From Paramecium octaurelia (Eukaryota > Ciliophora > Oligohymenophorea > Peniculida > Parameciidae): 45,801 bases of DNA. Positions 37,247 to 45,801 of the stretch are shown here, piece after piece. Under the pieces are notes generated by a model. The model had not been told where the DNA came from and ran no database searches. It saw nothing but the letters and a program-made list of their open reading frames with translations. Numbering within the stretch: the first letter of the stretch is position 1; each line of letters starts with the position of its first letter. The translations under genes and the position numbers were made by a program. The DNA lies in the NCBI GenBank assembly GCA_905182995.1, contig CAJJDP010000172.1:1-45801 (forward strand), read 5' to 3'.

Positions 37247-37861
37247 TATACTTTGGAAAACCTATATCATTTTACATTACATAAGAAATTTGTATTAGAT
37301 TAAATTTAAGGAGAACTAGAATAGAAGTTATGTCATAAGAAGATCATCAGTTTCAATTACGACAACAATTATAAGCTGACCACTGAAGAAGGAGATATTG
37401 AAGTCATCCATAAAAAGTTATTCCGAAGAAGACTGTGGTTTTCTGATTTCTCTTCCAAGTACAATGGGTGCAAGTTTATGGTTCAGATTGATGAATTGCC
37501 ATCTCCTATGGAGATTTCGGAAAAAGCTATTTTCATCATTTGAGGTATCTTCCTAGTTCGTAAGAAGAACAAAGCCTGATTGAATTCTATGGAACCTGAG
37601 GAGGATAATATGGGGAGGTAAACAAAATGATTCAAAATTTGAGCAATGAATTCCGGGAGAAGGATTATATTTTGTAATAATTGGTCTGTATTACGACAAA
37701 CATCACTTACTGTTTACTAAATAGAAAATTATGAAGCAAAAATAGGATAAATTGAACGTTTATAAAAGAATTTATAAAAACTACAAAGACTTCTAGAAAA
37801 AGAACAAATGAAAAAGATATCTTTTAGACAGTATCAAATCTCTTGAAAATTTTACAACTAG
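37247..37861 (+). pseudogene. Plus-strand coding blocks, partly coiled coil, unknown family
   Basis: A 98-codon frame (37,247-37,543) reads IIQ-poor, charged sequence such as TTEEGDIEVIHKKLFRRRLW and CKFMVQIDELPSP. It stops at TGA but continues in frame with GIFLVRKKNKA. A later frame from ATG about 37,647 contains a Gln/Lys/Leu-rich heptad-like run (QIERLQKNLQKLQRLLEKEQ) typical of a coiled coil. The blocks follow the broken gene ending at 37,129 on the same strand and may belong to it. Two plus frames are open over part of the range, so boundaries are uncertain. Confidence 0.4.
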
Positions 37862-37864
37862 ATA

Positions 37865-38424
37865 AATTGTTTGAATTTTGGTTACCTAACACCTATAAAT
37901 TAACAATTAATATTTTGAATGCACAGACCTAATTTTTATTTAATCCAAAAATTAACTCTATACTCTTAGGGTTGAAAACAAATATTATTTGCAAGTTTGC
38001 CAGAAGGATTCCATGTTTTTTATTAGAACAAGCCTAGCTCATCTAACTTTTCATTTACTTCGAGTGGAATCGCCATTAGCATCCCATCTAAACACTAAGA
38101 GAACGAACTCATATATTGGCAAATCAGTTTTTTTAAGGAGGTTTCTATTAATATTTATCGAATAATCATGTGCTGGTCAAAATACTGAAAATGCCTACCT
38201 ATTTACTAAGGTTGGATGAAAAAATTATTTGGATTTAGTTTCATGGATGTTGAATTGACAAGTTACCATAGAGGAATAAATATTTAAGAAACTAAATTTT
38301 CAAATTAATGGTTATAAAGGAATTAAACTCTTAATAATTTCAAATTTATCGTACATAGATTAAATTTTGAAATAAAGGTTTTAAGAAAATTGCATTTCAA
38401 TGATAGATGGATTCATGATGAAGT
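37865..38424. repeat. 560-bp direct duplication Y, copy 1
   Basis: Appears identical to 41,571-42,130 (offset +3,706). It is immediately followed by duplication X copy 1. A plus frame opened at 38,189 runs through its right end (for example FMDVELTSYHRGIN, then LRKLHFNDRWIHDE). Confidence 0.9.
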
Positions 38425-38506
38425 ATACATAAGAAATTGTAATAATCCATTAAAAACGAGTAGGAAAGTTTTAAATTTTGCAGATCTGAAGTAATTTGAT
38501 TTTTGA
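38189..38506 (+). pseudogene. 105-codon plus frame running from repeat Y into repeat X
   Basis: Open between TGA 38,186-38,188 and TGA 38,504-38,506. Composition is protein-like (YHRGINIQETKF; NDRWIHDEVYIRNCNNPLK) and stays so across the Y/X junction at 38,424/38,425. In the second Y copy the same frame continues into different sequence for 72 codons and ends at 42,347. No family recognised. Confidence 0.4.
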
Positions 38507-39862
38507 CTTTAACAAATATGCACCTTACATGAATGAATGATCTAGAAAATTTTAATGGTAAATTTTCATCATAGCAAATATTAACTGCTTAAACATAAAA
38601 TCAATAATTGATGACTATTTCAATAAATTCTAATAACTCAAAATATGTAGAAAATACTGAATTTGGGAACATTTTACTTCGCATACTATGGCTTTCAAAA
38701 AGTACAATAGAAATGAAATTTAAAAATAATATTCCGCATATATTTCTATTAACATATATATTATGTTTGTAAGAAGCAATCTTTCTGCAATCAGAATAGA
38801 AAATCATTGAGGCAAATGGACTGTATGAATAATTAAAGATATCAAAAGATGTTGTTCTGAGAGAAATTATCCATTTTCATACAGATGTGGATACCCTAAC
38901 TTCGAAAATAATTTATAAATATATCTGGAAACAATGGTTAAAATAAAAATCAATGAGAAAAAGCAGCCACATTGATTAGAAAAATTATAATATTGCCAGT
39001 ATTTATTTTGAGAATTTTTGAATTTAGCTAATAATTTAATCTTAGCAATACCTAAAATTGCCACATAAATTTATATAATAGATAAATAGATTAAAGATAC
39101 TTATTAATAAAATTCTCTGTTTTTATTGTTATTTTCAAATTCATTAGGATATTATTTTTAATCATTATTAGTTTGTTAATTACATTAGTAAACAAATTCA
39201 GATAAACTAAAAACAAAATAATTAATAAATCCTCATTTTTGATATTGTTTTTAGTAATACGCATTTTTGAGTTAAGATTTAATTGAACATTTGTTGCTAT
39301 TTTTTATTAGAACACTGAGTTTATTGAAAATTATTATTTGTTACCTCATATTTGAAAAAACTTAAAACTAATAAATTAGTTGCTATTAGTGTTATGAAAC
39401 TTCCATACCCTTCAGTACTCTTAATGAATCTTTCACTAGAAATCTTTATTTAAAAGACAGTACTGTCCCTATTTTGAAAATAAATCTATATCAATTTCGA
39501 AATTTGATTGACTTTATCAAAATATTTTATCAGATTAAAACTCAAGAATGTCATGAAATATTTATATATTAAACGATAATTTGTCTGGTATTTTTATAAA
39601 CCAAAAATAAATCTGAAAGTATTATCACAAATATTTTGAATTTGTTGGTGCAATCTGCCACGACCTTAGAGATGTATTAAAAGCCTTTAAAAATAAAATA
39701 ATCGATATTTTCTTATCATTAGATAGGAATGATAGTTGATTCAAAATTTAACAAAAAATTGAAGAATATAAAAATCTACATTCTATGAATGCTAAAAATT
39801 ATTTAGAAAGGAATAATCTAGTCAATTTAGTAATTACCAACGGAAACTAAAGAGAATAAGTA
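38425..39862. repeat. 1,438-bp direct duplication X, copy 1
   Basis: Matches 40,046-41,483 (offset +1,621) with two substitutions seen (39,585 C versus 41,206 G; 39,602 C versus 41,223 A). It starts ATACAT and ends AAGTA, right at a single N (39,863). Both strands have protein-like but interrupted frames, including a plus-strand coiled-coil-like run near the right end (KIEEYKNLHSMNAKNYLE). Confidence 0.93.
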
Positions 39863-39863
39863 N
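39863..39863. other. Single undetermined base
   Basis: An N exactly at the right end of duplication X copy 1, suggesting a forced contig join here. Confidence 1.
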
Positions 39864-40045
39864 GACTTTATAAATATATAAATTAGTAAGTAGACACTCT
39901 AAAATTTTGAGCAAGAGGTTTACTACAAATTGATCAATTCAAATTTTATTTGATGATTAATAGAAGTTAAAAATAATAAATCACAAAAAAAATAAGAGTG
40001 TATTATTGGAATAAAGAGATTGATTAAGTTCAAAAAATATTGCCA
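39864..40045. other. 182-bp unique segment between the X copies
   Basis: AT-rich, no gene seen. It separates X copy 1 from X copy 2. Confidence 0.7.
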
Positions 40046-41483
40046 ATACATAAGAAATTGTAATAATCCATTAAAAACGAGTAGGAAAGTTTTAAATTTT
40101 GCAGATCTGAAGTAATTTGATTTTTGACTTTAACAAATATGCACCTTACATGAATGAATGATCTAGAAAATTTTAATGGTAAATTTTCATCATAGCAAAT
40201 ATTAACTGCTTAAACATAAAATCAATAATTGATGACTATTTCAATAAATTCTAATAACTCAAAATATGTAGAAAATACTGAATTTGGGAACATTTTACTT
40301 CGCATACTATGGCTTTCAAAAAGTACAATAGAAATGAAATTTAAAAATAATATTCCGCATATATTTCTATTAACATATATATTATGTTTGTAAGAAGCAA
40401 TCTTTCTGCAATCAGAATAGAAAATCATTGAGGCAAATGGACTGTATGAATAATTAAAGATATCAAAAGATGTTGTTCTGAGAGAAATTATCCATTTTCA
40501 TACAGATGTGGATACCCTAACTTCGAAAATAATTTATAAATATATCTGGAAACAATGGTTAAAATAAAAATCAATGAGAAAAAGCAGCCACATTGATTAG
40601 AAAAATTATAATATTGCCAGTATTTATTTTGAGAATTTTTGAATTTAGCTAATAATTTAATCTTAGCAATACCTAAAATTGCCACATAAATTTATATAAT
40701 AGATAAATAGATTAAAGATACTTATTAATAAAATTCTCTGTTTTTATTGTTATTTTCAAATTCATTAGGATATTATTTTTAATCATTATTAGTTTGTTAA
40801 TTACATTAGTAAACAAATTCAGATAAACTAAAAACAAAATAATTAATAAATCCTCATTTTTGATATTGTTTTTAGTAATACGCATTTTTGAGTTAAGATT
40901 TAATTGAACATTTGTTGCTATTTTTTATTAGAACACTGAGTTTATTGAAAATTATTATTTGTTACCTCATATTTGAAAAAACTTAAAACTAATAAATTAG
41001 TTGCTATTAGTGTTATGAAACTTCCATACCCTTCAGTACTCTTAATGAATCTTTCACTAGAAATCTTTATTTAAAAGACAGTACTGTCCCTATTTTGAAA
41101 ATAAATCTATATCAATTTCGAAATTTGATTGACTTTATCAAAATATTTTATCAGATTAAAACTCAAGAATGTCATGAAATATTTATATATTAAACGATAA
41201 TTTGTGTGGTATTTTTATAAACAAAAAATAAATCTGAAAGTATTATCACAAATATTTTGAATTTGTTGGTGCAATCTGCCACGACCTTAGAGATGTATTA
41301 AAAGCCTTTAAAAATAAAATAATCGATATTTTCTTATCATTAGATAGGAATGATAGTTGATTCAAAATTTAACAAAAAATTGAAGAATATAAAAATCTAC
41401 ATTCTATGAATGCTAAAAATTATTTAGAAAGGAATAATCTAGTCAATTTAGTAATTACCAACGGAAACTAAAGAGAATAAGTA
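40046..41483. repeat. 1,438-bp direct duplication X, copy 2
   Basis: Second copy of X. Here its right end continues without interruption into 41,484-41,570, and a plus frame (41,361-41,624, 87 codons, REELEKVNKKIF) crosses that junction into Y copy 2, so this copy probably has the natural right flank. Confidence 0.93.
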
Positions 41484-41624
41484 AATATCTTTAAAAATAG
41501 ATTAAGAGAGGAACTAGAGAAAGTAAATAAAAAAATCTTTATCAAGCAATAGGTTTTTATCATATAATTGAATTGTTTGAATTTTGGTTACCTAACACCT
41601 ATAAATTAACAATTAATATTTTGA
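41361..41624 (+). pseudogene. 87-codon coiled-coil-like plus frame across X, spacer and Y
   Basis: Open from TGA 41,358-41,360 to TGA 41,622-41,624. Charged, helical sequence (KIEEYKNLHSM, then FKNRLREELEKVNKKIF) runs smoothly across the end of X copy 2. Upstream of the TGA the same frame is again protein-like (HDLRDVLKAFKNKIIDIF). Suggests a decayed coiled-coil gene rather than random sequence. Confidence 0.4.
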
Positions 41625-42130
41625 ATGCACAGACCTAATTTTTATTTAATCCAAAAATTAACTCTATACTCTTAGGGTTGAAAACAAATATTATTTGCAA
41701 GTTTGCCAGAAGGATTCCATGTTTTTTATTAGAACAAGCCTAGCTCATCTAACTTTTCATTTACTTCGAGTGGAATCGCCATTAGCATCCCATCTAAACA
41801 CTAAGAGAACGAACTCATATATTGGCAAATCAGTTTTTTTAAGGAGGTTTCTATTAATATTTATCGAATAATCATGTGCTGGTCAAAATACTGAAAATGC
41901 CTACCTATTTACTAAGGTTGGATGAAAAAATTATTTGGATTTAGTTTCATGGATGTTGAATTGACAAGTTACCATAGAGGAATAAATATTTAAGAAACTA
42001 AATTTTCAAATTAATGGTTATAAAGGAATTAAACTCTTAATAATTTCAAATTTATCGTACATAGATTAAATTTTGAAATAAAGGTTTTAAGAAAATTGCA
42101 TTTCAATGATAGATGGATTCATGATGAAGT
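41571..42130. repeat. 560-bp direct duplication Y, copy 2
   Basis: Second copy of Y, identical by eye to 37,865-38,424 but with different flanks on both sides. Confidence 0.9.
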
Positions 42131-42347
42131 GATTAAATAGAGAAGTTATTTAATAATTAGAGCAACAAAACCATTAGTTTTCAATATCACTTAATGCATA
42201 TATTTGAATAAAAATTAAATAGGGATAATATTTCTTTTAACTAACAATGCAATATTATTTCAAAATATATCTTGTGAGCATTTCAATTAAACTTATTTCA
42301 AAACAAAAAATAAAAAAATTGAAAAATTCTTTACTTTTGAGTATTGA
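41895..42347 (+). CDS. 150-codon plus frame from repeat Y copy 2
   Basis: Open from after TGA to TGA 42,345-42,347. The first 78 codons are the Y sequence; the rest (SYLIIRATKPLVFN and onward) is unique and becomes Asn/Lys/Ile-rich toward the end. It lies just downstream (106 bp, convergent) of the stop of the minus-strand cysteine-rich gene. No start codon can be fixed, and an unknown family. Could be the real 3' end of the Y-containing gene. Confidence 0.35.
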
Positions 42348-42452
42348 GAATATTTCAATACCGAGTAATTTATAATCAAATTCGTCGTTGGACCAAACGT
42401 ATTAAAAGGAGGATAAGCATACTATTTATTATATATATATTTTGATGTAAAT

Positions 42453-45400
42453 TCATTATCCGTTTTCTTATGCAACTAATGGGGTTTTAAGAATTAATGA
42501 CTTTCTTCTGCACATTTATATAAATTTTAATAAAGCCTCTTTGCAGATCAAAATTAATTCTATAATTATACCTGTTAATAGTATGATTGCTTGAATCCAT
42601 CCCAATAAAATTTGATTTTCTTGATTAAAATATTCGTTAAACTCCTTGATATATAAGAATGAACTAAGCATAAAAGTCATTACTGATATTTCAACTACCA
42701 GGTGAACAATATAATTCTTTTTATTCAAAGCACAACGATAATTATATATAAATTTAATTTAAAATAAGCTTGATAAAAGGAGCAATCCTAATTATAGTAT
42801 TTATGAATTTTAAACGTAAATCAAGAATGTTATAAAGAAGAATTATCTACCAAAACTAAGAATTTCGAACCTTTGATTTTTGCTACATTTTTAATTGAAT
42901 GTGAAAATATTTAGCAATATTCGAAAATAAAGAAGAAGTATAATGCTTACAATAACGAGTTGTACAATATCTAAGTAATTTTTGGTTTAGATGTTTCGTG
43001 TATATAAAAGTGTTTTAAATATCATATCCCAACCATTAAGGAGTAAGGCTTTTTATAATCCTTCAAAAGACATAAATTTCTCCAATTTAATTAAATCCAG
43101 GCAAATGTTATAAAAGGATTAAATAAATTTCAAAATTATTTTTGGATTTAAATATAAAGATAGCCATGACATATAATAAAAGAACCGAGAACAAAATATC
43201 GATCTGTACAACACCTTTTTAACCCATTTAAACAACAAAATTAGCAATAAAAATGTTAAGCATTAAAATAATTGGCACTAAAGATTGATAATCAAGCTTG
43301 AATTTTATTTGTAATCATGAAATTTTCCATCAGTATATTCCTAATTTGACTAAATATCAATAAATTGTAAAAATTGAGGAAATTACATAAAATTCAATAG
43401 AGGTTGAACAGTTATCATATCATTAATAGAAAAATAAATATCTAGATTTTGAGGGAATTATAAATTGATATATCTTAAGTATTGCTAAAATTAAAGGATT
43501 GTCAACATCTCTACAAATAAATCCCCACTTCTTAATAATAAACTGATAATAGTAAATCCTGATAAACTATAAATCAAGTATTTATTAAGACTTTTCAAAC
43601 TTTAAGAGTAATCATTCTGTGTTTCATCAAGATAATTTGGAAATTGCAATGTTATTTATTTTTAAAAATCCTCCAAAATAGCATTATCTATATTAACAAC
43701 TTATTGATTTACTAAAATTTTCAAGAGTGGTTTAAATTTTAGTAATTAGAAAATTTCTATTTCTACAACATATTCTCCAAAACTCAATTATGATCCAACA
43801 TCCTAAATGATATATAAGCTGCTATTCCAGTACCTTTTATCTATATCTGATAATTCAAAATTTAAAGTTTCTGACAAGGGTAAAGGTGTATATATTTTTA
43901 CTTATTAATTGAATTAGATGCTTATATATTATTTATTTTAAGTCATATTAAGATAATTAACAATTAAGATTGGAGCTTTGACAAATGTGCATTAGCTAGG
44001 AGAATCTTGTGAAATTGTGACGCAAACCCAATTTTATTCAATAAAACAATCCTTGCATCCATCGGCTGCGTAATTATTACCATCATCACATTCCTCTTCT
44101 TCCTAAATCAATCCATCTCCGCAATTTAATTATTATTTGCATTAATTTGAAATTAGTAATTAGTATTAATCATTGCACTCTAAACAAGTACCTTGATAAC
44201 AATAGAAACAATTTTCAGGACAAGAATACTTACATTAAAAACAACCATCAAATTTTATTATATTGCCATCATCGCAATCTTCTTCTTTTGTAATAATTTA
44301 ATCGCCACAAATAGAGTGACAATTGTTATTAACAAACTCGTAACCATCTCCACATTTTTAAATGCACTACCCTCGATCACATATGTTGCAATTTTCAATG
44401 CATTGAAACTTACATTAATAACAACCATCGTATGGTACAATGTTCCCATCATCACAATCCTCAAATCCAGAAATAATCATGCCATCACCACAAATTGGTT
44501 AGCATAATTATCCTTCTAATCGAAAGTAGTCTTAACAAATAAAGCAAGCCTAGTTATCAACACATGAAAAGCAATTAGGAATACATTCAAACTAGCAATC
44601 AAAACATCCATCATTCTGAATCTAATTTGCATCATCACATTGTTCAATTGAATTTTCTGCAATTAATCCGTCTCCACAAAACTATTCACATCTATTATCT
44701 TTAAGTTACCATCCAATTTTACAAAGCCAGCATCTTTCATCTTTGCAAAGTTAACAATTTATGTCACAAGTTGATTAGCATTTTTCAAATGGCGAAATAA
44801 TGTCAACATTACAAATATATACGCATTTTTAAGTGATTAAGGATAATTCAAATCCGTCTATACATTATAAACAAATTCCAAATTAACAAATTTAACAATA
44901 TTCAATACAAGAATATTTGCATTGATAACAAGAATGATTTGATATTAGAGTATCACATTATTCTTAACCTTGAATGATTCCATCTCCACAAATTGGATGA
45001 CAATTTTCTAGAAATTCATCTTAAATCCAACCTTCTTAACAAAGTAGACATTTATCATCTATTTATTCTAAACACCCTTCATTCAAATTCTTAATAATTA
45101 CTTCTGGCTAAGTATAAAATACTTCAAAATCTCTAATCTTACTCTATTCTGAAGGTATATGAGTATTAATATTCAGTTATAATATTGGATCATGATGATT
45201 TTTTATTAATATTTCTATAAAATAATTTTTACTAACAGTTTATTTATCATATAAATAGTCTACTATTATAATATATTAATCTACTTTAAAAAACCTTATT
45301 AATATATCTTAATGAGGAGGTAGTTAAGTATAATATTTAATTTATGAAAATAGCAAAAATTAGCAACCTCCACAGGCAAAGTAATTATAAAATTATGATT

Positions 45401-45800
45401 AAACAGTCCATCCATCGGAAGATGTGAAATATTTCTAATTAAATGAATATTAATGTAGTTTCCATTATAAACAAAATGCATGAATGCATCCATCACATTC
45501 ATACTGACATTTAATGATACTTAATTTTAATGATATTAATCCTCCATAATTCTATTTAATATATATCCATCCAGTTCTTCTATTGTGTTAAAGAGTAATA
45601 GAAATAGTAAGTAAATATTCCACGTGTGAATCACCACATATGGAAGCTAAAGATGATTTCACAGATCCATAACTTTGTTACATAAAGTCTATTTCAATAT
45701 AAGGTTGATTATAATTATCAATACTTTTGTAATTAGAATAATAAATACCTTAGAAATTGTGCATCCACTATAAAATGAGAATGAGGTTCTAGATCTAAAA
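42453..45800 (-). CDS. Large cysteine-rich membrane protein with CGDG/CDDGN repeats (5' partial)
   Basis: One uninterrupted minus frame from the window edge to TGA 42,453-42,455, 1,115 codons, with dozens of in-frame TAA/TAG Gln codons. No start or signal peptide is visible, so the N-terminus is outside. Residues ~1-250 are an ectodomain region with scattered Cys. Residues ~270-590 hold five repeats of the Myxococcus-type cysteine-rich family (DUF4215): CGDG...EECDDGN...DGC..C, each followed by CxxC clusters; the first lacks CDDGN. A linker of ~250 residues leads, from about residue 845, to several hydrophobic helices and a final LGWIQAIILLTGIIIELIL helix, then a short basic cytosolic tail. 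This is a plasma-membrane, receptor-like architecture widespread in ciliates; ligand and signalling partner are unknown. Nothing suggests decay, unlike the paralogous fragments at 5.0-8.2 kb. Confidence 0.9.
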
Positions 45801-45801
45801 A

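Noticed and set aside
38601..39064. Two minus frames in repeat X (and the same in its second copy) starting with ATG
   Set aside because: They are open but antisense to plus-strand pieces with more protein-like composition (for example YPFSYRCGYPNFEN), and neither shows a domain. Strand left undecided.
44193..44507. A 104-codon plus frame, and a shorter minus frame at 44,258-44,464, that are open even in the standard code
   Set aside because: Both are shadows of the CGDG/CDDGN repeats of the cysteine-rich gene read in other frames.
1..45801. Telomeric repeats, tRNA, rRNA or CRISPR-like arrays
   Set aside because: None seen. No G4T2/G3T3 arrays at either end, no recognisable tRNA boxes in the parts examined, no regularly spaced repeats.

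Overview
The window reads as nuclear DNA of a ciliate, most probably a Paramecium. It is very AT-rich. TAA and TAG occur throughout otherwise convincing coding frames and only TGA ends them. Introns of 23-26 bases explain frame changes in clear genes. The protein families (WD40 plus pentapeptide proteins, cysteine-rich membrane proteins with CGDG...CDDGN repeats, TLDc) are ones I associate with Paramecium. All genes were read with TAA/TAG as Gln and TGA as the only stop. No search was run, so family names rest on motif reading. With a single stop codon, 150-300 codon open frames arise by chance here, so frame length alone was not accepted as evidence.

Layout. (1) 1-531, plus: 3' end of a TLDc-domain gene. 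(2) 532-22,479: about 22 kb almost without intact genes, very unusual for a compact Paramecium macronuclear genome. It holds fragments only: a possible minus-strand piece (648-863), a 118-codon frame with a signal peptide (3400-3756), two broken copies of a membrane-protein C-terminal region in opposite orientation (5041-5988 plus, 7561-8190 minus), a degenerate minisatellite (16.5-16.8 kb), a hairpin and a dispersed short repeat. (3) 23,046-33,038: two tandem minus-strand paralogues, each a pentapeptide stretch followed by 14 WD40 repeats (room for two seven-bladed propellers). Between them lie a decayed LINE-type reverse transcriptase, a 44-base N gap flanked by a 1,609-bp direct duplication, and cysteine-rich coding pieces. 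(4) 33.5-42.3 kb: coding blocks repeatedly broken by frame changes and TGA codons, on the minus strand to 35.3 kb and on the plus strand from 36.1 kb, plus a nested pair of direct duplications (560 and 1,438 bp). (5) 42,453-45,800, minus: an intact, 5'-truncated gene of at least 1,115 codons for a cysteine-rich, multi-pass membrane protein.

The mix of a few intact, lineage-expanded genes with many decayed fragments, a retroelement remnant and local duplications suggests a subtelomeric or germline-limited region, or a small poorly assembled scaffold. The most interesting signal is in the first WD40 gene. Its twelve near-identical 42-residue repeats differ mainly at a few fixed positions, notably one residue that is L,R,G,G,S,V,H,Q,S,Y,Y,S from repeat to repeat. 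This resembles the hypervariable WD repeats of fungal HET/NWD recognition proteins.
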